From Anaerolineales bacterium (GTDB lineage: Bacteria > Chloroflexota > Anaerolineae > Anaerolineales > UBA11858), in NCBI GenBank assembly GCA_015485245.1, contig WFTY01000298.1:1-6036 (forward strand): a stretch of DNA of 6,036 nucleotides, in the 5' to 3' direction. Position numbers and translations under genes: made by a program. The stretch's first letter is position 1. The number at the start of each line of letters is the position of its first letter. Shown here piece after piece: positions 1-5,357 of the stretch. The notes under the pieces were generated by a model. That model saw only the letters and a program-made list of their open reading frames with translations, was not told the DNA's origin and searched no databases.

Positions 1-47
1 GCTTCATTGGGCGTTATTGTACCAGTTTGTAAACGTTGATGCAGATT

Positions 48-890
48 TTAGGGCGCCAGCCGCACGGCGGCGAATCCCAGTCCGTTGGGGCCGACATGCG
101 TGCCGATGACCGGGGTGGTGTTGACGAGGGGCGCTTCGCCGCGCAGTTGCAGGTGAGGGAGCAAGTCGTCCCGGAACCGGCGGGCGTCGTTTTCGGCGTT
201 GCTGTGCAGCACGGCCAGTTGTTCGATCGGCCCGATTTTGGCGAGCAAGGCTTTAAGGTGGGCGATGCCCTTCTTGCGAGTGCGCGTTTGCCCCAGGTTG
301 AGGACTGCGCCGTTGCGCACTTCGACGAACAGCTTGACTTGCAGGAGCGATCCCAGGCGGGCAGCCGCCCAGGAAACGCGCCCGGAGCGGCGGATGTATT
401 CCAGCGTGTCCAGCATGGCGAAGACGCGTACACGCTGGCCGACGTGGTGCACCGTGCGCCGGATGGCATCCAGCGGCAGGCCTGCAGCAGCGGCCTCGGC
501 GGCGGCCAGCACCTGAAAACCCAGCCCCATCGAGAGCGAGCGGCTATCGATCACCTGGACGCGCTCGCCAAACGCCTGGGCAGCCAGTTTGGCTGTGTTG
601 CAGATGCCGCTCAACGAACTGGCGATGTGGATGGCGAGAACCGCCTGCGCGCCGCCTTGCAGTAGTTTTTCATAGGCAGCCTGGAAGACGCCCGGCGCAG
701 GGGTGGCCGTGGTGGGTGGCGTGCTTAAGCCGGGGAGGCGCTCGTAAAACTGGCGCCGGGAAAGGTCGATACCGTCCCGGTAGCTCTGGTGGCCCATCAC
801 CACGATGGCGGGGATGACCTCGATATTGTGCCGCGCGCAAAGCTCCGCCGGGATGTCGGCTGTGCTATCGGTGACTAGGCCAATACGCAT
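48..890 (-). CDS. DegV family protein (FakB-like fatty-acid-binding subunit of fatty acid kinase)
   Basis: This 280-residue protein has the usual DegV-family length. Proteins of this family (FakB) bind one fatty acid in a deep pocket and present its carboxylate to FakA for phosphorylation; they act in the cytoplasm. Visible landmarks are VTDSTADIP at residues 6-14, the TTATPAPG segment near 60-67 (the place of the family's TSQPSPG-type motif), SSLSG at 91-95, DSRSLSMGLG at 115-124, DTLEYIRRSGRVS at 161-173, and the C-terminal GTHVGPNGLGF at 263-273. The SSLSG and GTH segments are where family members contact the carboxylate. The ATG lies only 8 bases after the fakA stop, with no good Shine-Dalgarno sequence, so translational coupling to fakA is likely. 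The preceding kinase gene makes FakB a better guess than a generic DegV. The bound fatty acid type cannot be read from the sequence. Confidence 0.93.
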   Translation of the reverse strand: MRIGLVTDSTADIPAELCARHNIEVIPAIVVMGHQSYRDGIDLSRRQFYERLPGLSTPPTTATPAPGVFQAAYEKLLQGGAQAVLAIHIASSLSGICNTAKLAAQAFGERVQVIDSRSLSMGLGFQVLAAAEAAAAGLPLDAIRRTVHHVGQRVRVFAMLDTLEYIRRSGRVSWAAARLGSLLQVKLFVEVRNGAVLNLGQTRTRKKGIAHLKALLAKIGPIEQLAVLHSNAENDARRFRDDLLPHLQLRGEAPLVNTTPVIGTHVGPNGLGFAAVRLAP

Positions 891-898
891 GCCAGGAT

Positions 899-2587
899 TT
901 ATTCCAGCGCGATGATGAACTGGTAGTGCGGCTGCCCGCCGTCCTGCACTTCGACTTCTTGCTCCGGGTAGGTCTCGCGGATCAGGTCAGCGATGCGGTG
1001 AGCCTCGTTCGGGTTGAGATCCTCGCCGTAGAACAGGGTGATGAGTTCAAAGTCGGATGCGCCGGCTTTTTCCAGGAAGGCCAGGCAGGCCTCGGTGAGG
1101 TCTTCGCAGGCGTGGATCAGTTTGCCGTTGTGCAGCACAATGGTTTGCCCCTCGTGCACCTGCACGCCGTCGATCTCTACGCTGCGGGTGGCGGTGGTGA
1201 TTTCGCCGGTTTCCACGTCGTCGAGGGCTGATTTCATCCCCGCAACCACGTCGTCAAATTCGCCATCGGGGATCAGGCGCAACAGGGCGCTCAGCCCCTG
1301 GGGGACGGTGCGAGATGGGATGACCACCGCATTTTTAACGGTCACTTCGGTGGCGGCCTGCGCGGCCAGGTGGATGTTTTTATTGTTGGGCAGGATGATG
1401 ATCTTGTCGGTGGGCAGGTTTTCAAAGGCCTGCAGGATTTCTTGCGTGCTGGGGTTCATCGTCTGGCCGCCCTCGATGATGGCTGCGGCCCCCAGGCTGG
1501 CGAACATATTGGCGATGCCAGGGCCAGGGGCGACGGCCACCACGGCGATCTGTCCGGGTTCTACAGGGGAGAGCTTGAGAGGAGGGCGCTTTTTCTGGTT
1601 TTCGATCTCCTCCATCTGCGCCATCAGGTTCTCGATGTGCACTTTGGTGATCGTCCCCAGCGACATGGTGTAGTCAATCGGCTCGTAGCGTTTTTCGGTG
1701 GGCACGTGGATGTGCATGCGGTAAATGCCATCTCCCTCGCCGATTTGAATGGACGTGCCCATCGCCTCCAGGTCGCTGTAGAATTTCTCCAGGTGCAGCG
1801 GCTCATGGGGGCGAAAATCCACCACCACCTCGAAATCCTGACCGGGTTCCACGGCGTGCATGGCTTCGTCCAGGTTGAGCGCTGCCAGTGGCTTTACGGT
1901 GGCGATGGCAGTGTCGAGCGAGAGCCCCTGGGCGTGACGCAGCATACCTTCGAGCAGGAAGAACAAACCTTTGCCGCCGGAATCCACCACGCCGGCTTCT
2001 TTGAGCACGTCGAGCAGCTCCGGAGTGCGCTCAACCGAGGCGTCGGCGGCCTGCACGGCGATTTCCAGCAATGCCAGCGGGTCGCGGGTGTCTTCGAGCG
2101 CGGCTTCCACCGCGGCGGCCACGTCTTTGGCGACGGTGAGGATGGTGCCTTCCACCGGGCGCACCACGCCTTTGTAGGCGGTGTCGCGGGCGCTGGCGAG
2201 GGCAAGGGCGAAATCCTCGGCTGTGAGAGTGTCTTTATCCTCCAGCCCGCGAGCAAAGCCGCGCCAGAGCTGAGAGAGGATCACGCCGGAGTTGCCGCGC
2301 GCCCCCATCAAGGCGCCTTGCGCCAGGGCGGCGGCCACCTTGCCGATGGAGCGCTCAGGTGTGGTGGCGATCTCGTCGAAAGCGGATTGCATGGTCAGCA
2401 CCATATTTGTGCCGGTGTCGCCATCGGGAACGGGGAAGACGTTGAGTGCGTTGACGCTCTCATGGTTGGTACGCAGCCAGGTGAGCGCCGCCTCGGCGAG
2501 TGTTTTTAGCGCCTGGCCGTCAACGGCGCGTCGGGTTTTGGGGTCGCTCGTTTCCGATAGCTCTGCGGAATGCGGTGGTGTGGACAT
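899..2587 (-). CDS. fakA: Fatty acid kinase catalytic subunit, FakA/YloV (DhaL/DAK-type) family
   Basis: FakA transfers phosphate from ATP to a fatty acid held by a FakB/DegV protein, giving acyl-phosphate for phospholipid synthesis. The 562-residue length fits the family. The N-terminal DhaL-like nucleotide-binding domain spans about residues 22-220. It carries NVFPVPDGDTGTNM (49-62, with the metal-binding aspartates D55 and D57), GARGNSGVILSQ (95-106) and VVDSGGKG (200-207). A middle domain follows at about 240-340 and contains MHIHVP (291-296). The C-terminal DAK1-related domain has GGQTMNPSTQEIL (373-385), ILPNNKNI (398-405), VPQGLSAL (428-435) and the family-typical GGQPHYQF ending. The ATG at 2585-2587 is preceded by GAGGAG at 5 bases, which supports this start. 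It lies between an Asp23-like gene and a DegV gene. The cysteine expected in the middle-domain zinc site appears to be missing (see findings). Confidence 0.95.
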   Translation of the reverse strand: MSTPPHSAELSETSDPKTRRAVDGQALKTLAEAALTWLRTNHESVNALNVFPVPDGDTGTNMVLTMQSAFDEIATTPERSIGKVAAALAQGALMGARGNSGVILSQLWRGFARGLEDKDTLTAEDFALALASARDTAYKGVVRPVEGTILTVAKDVAAAVEAALEDTRDPLALLEIAVQAADASVERTPELLDVLKEAGVVDSGGKGLFFLLEGMLRHAQGLSLDTAIATVKPLAALNLDEAMHAVEPGQDFEVVVDFRPHEPLHLEKFYSDLEAMGTSIQIGEGDGIYRMHIHVPTEKRYEPIDYTMSLGTITKVHIENLMAQMEEIENQKKRPPLKLSPVEPGQIAVVAVAPGPGIANMFASLGAAAIIEGGQTMNPSTQEILQAFENLPTDKIIILPNNKNIHLAAQAATEVTVKNAVVIPSRTVPQGLSALLRLIPDGEFDDVVAGMKSALDDVETGEITTATRSVEIDGVQVHEGQTIVLHNGKLIHACEDLTEACLAFLEKAGASDFELITLFYGEDLNPNEAHRIADLIRETYPEQEVEVQDGGQPHYQFIIALE

Positions 2588-2609
2588 AAAAGCTCCTCAA
2601 AAGAGGTGA

Positions 2610-2969
2610 TTATTCCTCGTTATCGCTGAATCTTAAACCCTGAACGTGAACGTTTACCGCGTTGACTGGCACGCCCAGAGATTTTTCTACGTTGTAGCGC
2701 ACAGTATTCGCCACGCTGGCCGCCACCGACTTGATGCGCGTGCCATATTCCACGATGATATAAAGGTCGATGTTGATGTGCTCGCCGTCAAAGTGCACCT
2801 CGACCCCGTGGGTGGGGTCTTTGGTCAGGATATGGGCGATGCCATTGACCAGGTTCTTTGCGGCCATGCCCACCACGCCATACGAGCGCAATGTGGCCTG
2901 GTAGGCGATGGTGGCGACGGCTTGTGGAGCGACGTGGATCCCGCCAATGGATGTCATTTCGTTGGTCAT
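2610..2969 (-). CDS. Asp23/Gls24 family envelope stress protein (YloU-like)
   Basis: This 119-residue protein belongs to the Asp23/Gls24 family. These are small proteins found at the membrane or in the cytoplasm of Gram-positive bacteria and linked to envelope stress; their biochemical role is poorly defined. Evidence is the family pattern: a GGIHVAPQAVATIA start (residues 9-22), a central VEVHFDGEHINIDLYIIVEYGTRI block (57-79), and the closing VNVHVQGLRF (106-115). The reading frame continues upstream to a TTG at 3068, but that would overlap the divergent rpmB start and adds 33 residues unlike the family, so I chose the ATG at 2967-2969. The Shine-Dalgarno sequence there is weak (GCGAGA). 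It is the first gene of the operon, 22 bases before fakA, as yloU precedes yloV in Bacillus. There is no signal peptide or membrane segment. Confidence 0.88.
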   Translation of the reverse strand: MTNEMTSIGGIHVAPQAVATIAYQATLRSYGVVGMAAKNLVNGIAHILTKDPTHGVEVHFDGEHINIDLYIIVEYGTRIKSVAASVANTVRYNVEKSLGVPVNAVNVHVQGLRFSDNEE

Positions 2970-3050
2970 GGTTTTCTCGCTTGAAAGTGGGTATGTTCTG
3001 TGGTAAGATTTGCCGGTTGTTGATCTAAGGCTCAACACGATAGGCGTAAT

Positions 3051-3056
3051 TATAAT
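3051..3056 (+). promoter_or_regulatory. Putative -10 element of the rpmB promoter
   Basis: A perfect TATAAT lies 38 bases before the rpmB ATG, in an AT-rich patch of the spacer between rpmB and the asp23 operon. No convincing -35 hexamer sits 16-18 bases upstream. The sequence here is partly palindromic, so a TATAAT also reads on the minus strand (3049-3054), but that copy has no suitable -35 either. Start of transcription near 3063 would leave a leader of about 30 bases. Confidence 0.4.
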
Positions 3057-3080
3057 ACGTTGTGTCAAAAATTGCTTTGA

Positions 3081-3085
3081 AAGGA
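3081..3085 (+). promoter_or_regulatory. Ribosome binding site that sets the rpmB start
   Basis: AAGGA lies 9 bases before the ATG at 3095. It supports that ATG over an in-frame GTG at 3062, which would add 11 residues not seen in L28. Confidence 0.7.
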
Positions 3086-3094
3086 ACCGGTAAG

Positions 3095-3277
3095 ATGGCA
3101 GTTTGTCAGAGTTGCGGAAAAAAGACGACCTTTGGCCGGAATGTGCCCTGGTCTAAGAAATCTACCCGACGCAAATTCAAGCCCAATTTGCAGAAAGTCA
3201 CGGTCTATGAGGACGGCAAGGCTGTCCGTAAGGTGTTGTGCACGCGCTGCATCCGGACGCTTGTTAAAACCGCCTAG
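3095..3277 (+). CDS. rpmB: 50S ribosomal protein L28, zinc-motif (C+) form
   Basis: This 60-residue basic protein is a structural component of the large ribosomal subunit. It begins MAVCQSCGKKTTFGRNV, followed by the diagnostic STRRKFKPNLQKV (residues 23-35) and CTRCIRTLVK near the end. Two CXXC pairs, C4/C7 and C49/C52, make up the zinc-binding set found in the C+ version of L28. The start is fixed by the conserved N-terminus and an AAGGA 9 bases upstream. The gene stands alone on the + strand, divergent from the asp23-fakA-degV operon, and is closed by an intrinsic terminator about 40 bases past the stop. Nothing looks degraded. Confidence 0.97.
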   Translation: MAVCQSCGKKTTFGRNVPWSKKSTRRKFKPNLQKVTVYEDGKAVRKVLCTRCIRTLVKTA

Positions 3278-3319
3278 AGGGTAGAACGCCTCGCCCAGCG
3301 AGACTCCTGTTTATAAGGG

Positions 3320-3348
3320 AAACGCGGCCCAAATAAGGCCGCGTTTTT
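3320..3348 (+). terminator. Intrinsic terminator after rpmB, possibly bidirectional
   Basis: A perfect 10-bp stem, AAACGCGGCC (3320-3329) with GGCCGCGTTT (3337-3346), closes a 7-base loop and runs into a five-T stretch at 3344-3348. It lies between the converging ends of rpmB and the lipoprotein gene. On the minus strand the same hairpin is followed by CCC after three Ts, so it could terminate the kinase-lipoprotein transcript less efficiently. Confidence 0.88.
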
Positions 3349-3372
3349 GCGTTCATTAATCCGCGTTTGTGA

Positions 3373-4182
3373 TCAGGGAGGCGCAATTCGCCAGATCTGC
3401 GGTTCCACCCACAAGGCGTAATCCCCCTGGGGGTTGCCCTGGTCTCGTACTGTTAGGGTGAAGCGCACAGTTTGCCCGGCCAGAGGGGATAGATCCACAT
3501 TGATTGTGGTGACGGCGCCGTCATAAGTTTCCTCCCAGTTGCTCCAAGGGAGCGTCTGAGAGTGATAGATGCCGTTGGCATCGTAATACTCCAACGCAAA
3601 TTGCACTGAACAGCCTGTGGCAGGCCATCCGTAGAGTGATTCCCAGTTGCTCAGGCAACCGACGGTGGCGCGAAACTGATCTCCCGCCAGCACGGGGAAG
3701 GGGGGATAGGTGCCAAAGATTTGCGATTGTCCTATGCTGGTGTTGGTTGCCGGGTGGGTCAGCATCCCTCGCTGGTAGTTGTGGACGCCTTCGAGCACCG
3801 GGTTATCCACCGCGTACACCCAACCCAATCCCAATGTTGCTTGATCCTTTCCCGGACAAGGTATGGGCTCCAGGCTGTTGGTCCAACTGGCGTCGCAGAG
3901 GTGATCAATGAAGTCGTAAGCTTTGTACCCGACGGCGGCGGCAGTCGTGGGTGGTGGCGATGCTGTCGGCGGCGGCGGAGTAACCGTCGCTGTGGGCGCG
4001 GCTTGTGTTGGGGGAATGGCGGTGGCGCTGGGTAACGCGGTGAGGGTTGCCGCGACCATGGTTTTTAGGGGTGCTTCTTCTTCGGGGGAGGGAGCGGCGT
4101 TGCCGCAAGCCAGTGTCACAATTGCCAGTATGGTCACCAGGATGGCAAGGCGACGGCGAAGTAGGGGAGTTGCTCTCATCAT
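3373..4182 (-). CDS. Secreted lipoprotein with Pro/Thr-rich linker and a beta-rich C-terminal domain, function unknown
   Basis: This 269-residue protein is exported and lipid-anchored. A basic n-region (RRR, residues 9-11) and a hydrophobic stretch (12-25) end in the lipobox TLAC, with the modified cysteine at C26. Residues 27-84 form a low-complexity Pro/Thr/Ala linker, and about 85-269 form a folded domain. That domain has four cysteines (C96, C109, C176, C191), possibly two disulfides. Its ending, from LSPLAGQTVRFTLTV (231-245) to YALWVEPQIW (255-264), resembles beta-sandwich carbohydrate-binding-like modules, but I do not recognise a specific family or ligand. The start chosen is the ATG at 4180-4182, with GGAG 7 bases upstream; the frame extends to 4296 but only as an overlap with the kinase gene. 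It lies 20 bases after the kinase stop, so co-transcription is likely and a sensory or partner role is possible. Confidence 0.85.
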   Translation of the reverse strand: MMRATPLLRRRLAILVTILAIVTLACGNAAPSPEEEAPLKTMVAATLTALPSATAIPPTQAAPTATVTPPPPTASPPPTTAAAVGYKAYDFIDHLCDASWTNSLEPIPCPGKDQATLGLGWVYAVDNPVLEGVHNYQRGMLTHPATNTSIGQSQIFGTYPPFPVLAGDQFRATVGCLSNWESLYGWPATGCSVQFALEYYDANGIYHSQTLPWSNWEETYDGAVTTINVDLSPLAGQTVRFTLTVRDQGNPQGDYALWVEPQIWRIAPP

Positions 4183-4189
4183 GTGGTTT

Positions 4190-4193
4190 CTCC
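4190..4193 (-). promoter_or_regulatory. Ribosome binding site that sets the lipoprotein start
   Basis: GGAG on the minus strand lies 7 bases before the ATG at 4180-4182. The next in-frame ATG (4177-4179) follows directly, but its spacing is longer. The site sits in the 20-base gap after the kinase stop. Confidence 0.6.
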
Positions 4194-4202
4194 GTGGGAT
4201 GC

Positions 4203-5231
4203 TCAACGGGCAAGGGAGAAGTAAATATACAACCAAAACGGCGCCAGCCCGCCCACGGCGAGCACGGCCAGCAGCCCCAGCAGCGCGGTGCCCCAATCCA
4301 CATCCAGCGGGTCGCGCTTGGGCGGCGCGGCTGTGGTGGGCGGTGGGGAAGCGACGGGTTGAGGGGGCGCTGTGACGTTCGCTGGCGCGCTGGCCGCGGC
4401 GAGGGGCTCGGAGCGGCGCTGGGAGAACGTCACCAGCACGCGGCCGAGCTGGTCGGCAGTGCGGTAGCGCGCCGAAGGCTCTTTGGAGAGCACTTTCATG
4501 ATGATGCGGTTGAGGTTCTCGTCCAGATCAGGGCGGAAGCGGCGTGGCGGCGGGGGCGTGGCCTGACGGTGCAGGCGCGCCAGCTCGGCGCTGCTTTCCG
4601 CCTCAAACGGCAGGCGGCCTGTGAACATCTCGTAGAAGGTCACCCCCAGGCTGTAGACGTCGGATGCGGGAGAAGGCGGTCGGCCGCTGGCTTGTTCGGG
4701 GGAGAAGTACTGTGGTGATCCCCACACCACCTGCGAGCGTTCGTCGGGGTGGATGGCGGCCAGGGCGCGGGCGATGCCGAAATCGGTCACTTTGAGGCGG
4801 CGGTCGGGGGTGACGAGCATGTTCTGTGGTTTGACGTCGCAGTGCACCAGGCCGGCGCGATGTGCATAGCCAATCCCGGCGCAGGCCTGAATCGCCAGGG
4901 CGATGCCGCGGGCAATCGAAACCTGGCCGCGCTTTTCAATGTATTCCTTCAACGTTACCCCCGGCACATATTCCATAACGATGAAAATGCGCCCCTGATC
5001 GATGCCGAAATCATGGATGGTGACGATGTTGGGATGAGAGAGGTTGGCGGCGGCTTTGGCTTCCTGGCGAAAGCGCTCCCGAAAGGCGGGGTTGTTGGCG
5101 AATCCGGCGCGCAACACTTTGATCGCCACCGTGCGCTCGAGCATCAGATCGCGCCCTTTATAGACCACAGCCATGCCGCCGCGTCCCAGCGGCTCTTCCA
5201 GTTGATAGCGTTTGTTGAGCAGGCTTACCAC
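4203..5231 (-). CDS. Membrane-anchored Ser/Thr protein kinase (PknB/Hanks type, no extracellular sensor)
   Basis: This 342-residue protein phosphorylates Ser/Thr on partner proteins, so far unknown. The kinase domain spans about residues 9-270: glycine loop GRGGMAVVY (16-24), AIK lysine K38, helix-C glutamate E57, HCDVKPQN (130-137, catalytic D132), DFG (150-152), SPEQ (177-180) and SDVYSLG (190-196). A Pro/Ala/Thr-rich linker (about 275-307) leads to one transmembrane helix (about 315-338) and a tail of only a few residues, with no PASTA or other external domain. The start chosen is the GTG at 5229-5231, preceded by a weak GAGAG at 8 bases; a TTG at 5259-5261 is an alternative. The frame stays open to 5975, but that part is antisense to the lipid kinase gene. 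The HCD motif replaces HRD, and the activation loop has no threonine. The lipoprotein gene follows 20 bases later. Confidence 0.9.
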   Translation of the reverse strand: MVSLLNKRYQLEEPLGRGGMAVVYKGRDLMLERTVAIKVLRAGFANNPAFRERFRQEAKAAANLSHPNIVTIHDFGIDQGRIFIVMEYVPGVTLKEYIEKRGQVSIARGIALAIQACAGIGYAHRAGLVHCDVKPQNMLVTPDRRLKVTDFGIARALAAIHPDERSQVVWGSPQYFSPEQASGRPPSPASDVYSLGVTFYEMFTGRLPFEAESSAELARLHRQATPPPPRRFRPDLDENLNRIIMKVLSKEPSARYRTADQLGRVLVTFSQRRSEPLAAASAPANVTAPPQPVASPPPTTAAPPKRDPLDVDWGTALLGLLAVLAVGGLAPFWLYIYFSLAR

Positions 5232-5271
5232 GTCAGCAGCTCTCTGTTTTTTCGGGTACAATTGGTGAACT

Positions 5272-5300
5272 TTGTGTATGGCATGCGCATTTCGTAAAAT
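5272..5300 (+). promoter_or_regulatory. Candidate promoter for the lipid kinase gene
   Basis: TTGTGT (5272-5277), a 17-base spacer and TAAAAT (5295-5300) form a sigma70-like pair with a good -10 and a poor -35. Transcription would start near 5307, giving a leader of about 50 bases before the ATG at 5358. Confidence 0.3.
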
Positions 5301-5302
5301 GC
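5287..5302. repeat. Small hairpin overlapping the candidate lipid kinase -10
   Basis: GCATTT (5287-5292) and AAATGC (5297-5302) form a perfect 6-bp inverted repeat around CGTA. The right arm overlaps the candidate -10 at 5295-5300, so it could be an operator. It is short and may be chance. Confidence 0.25.
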
Positions 5303-5313
5303 CTTGAAGCCAG

Positions 5314-5343
5314 ATTAAACTTTTTTCCTCCAGGATATTTGAA
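5314..5343 (-). promoter_or_regulatory. Candidate promoter for the Ser/Thr kinase-lipoprotein unit
   Basis: On the minus strand, TTCAAA (5343-5338), an 18-base spacer and TTTAAT (5319-5314) form a sigma70-like pair (4/6 and 5/6 matches). Transcription would begin near 5307, leaving a leader of about 75 bases before the GTG at 5231. An alternative is the extended -10 TGGTACAAT at 5351-5343. The spacer also holds GGAGG (minus strand, 5331-5327) with no start codon at a usable distance. Confidence 0.3.
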
Positions 5344-5357
5344 TTGTACCATCGCTT

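Larger units (their letters stand above)
5255..5350. repeat. 9-bp inverted repeat bracketing the kinase/lipid kinase spacer
   Basis: GGTACAATT at 5255-5263 and its exact reverse complement AATTGTACC at 5342-5350 lie 78 bases apart. The left arm falls just upstream of the Ser/Thr kinase start and the right arm just before the lipid kinase ATG. An 8-base copy (ATTGTACC) also occurs at 16-23, after degV. On the minus strand the right arm reads TGGTACAAT, an extended -10 shape. The arms may be regulator sites, promoter elements or coincidence. Confidence 0.35.

Noticed and set aside
36..665. Long + strand open frames opposite degV and fakA (for example 36-665 and 1370-2509)
   Set aside because: They are mirror frames of GC-rich genes with strong family motifs on the minus strand. 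Their translations are rich in Gly, His and Arg and show no recognisable domain.
2970..3068. 33-residue N-terminal extension of the Asp23-like protein from a TTG at 3068
   Set aside because: It would overlap the promoter and leader of rpmB, matches nothing in the family, and a good ATG lies at 2967-2969.
3049..3068. Minus-strand TTGACA (3068-3063) plus TATAAT (3054-3049) as promoter of the asp23 operon
   Set aside because: The two hexamers are only 8 bases apart, far too close for a sigma70 promoter. At normal spacing from this TTGACA no good -10 is present.
3290..3302. Small hairpin CTCGC-CCA-GCGAG between rpmB and its terminator
   Set aside because: The stem is only 5 bp, with no T-run after it, and a much stronger terminator follows at 3320-3348.
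4183..4296. 38-residue N-terminal extension of the lipoprotein
   Set aside because: It would overlap the end of the kinase gene and put an Arg-rich stretch ahead of the signal peptide. The ATG at 4182 has a proper GGAG and gives a normal lipoprotein signal.
5229..5290. Short minus-strand ATG frame (21 codons) in the kinase leader
   Set aside because: It overlaps the kinase start, which is suggestive of a leader peptide, but it has no Shine-Dalgarno sequence at a usable distance and no attenuator-like structure that I can see.
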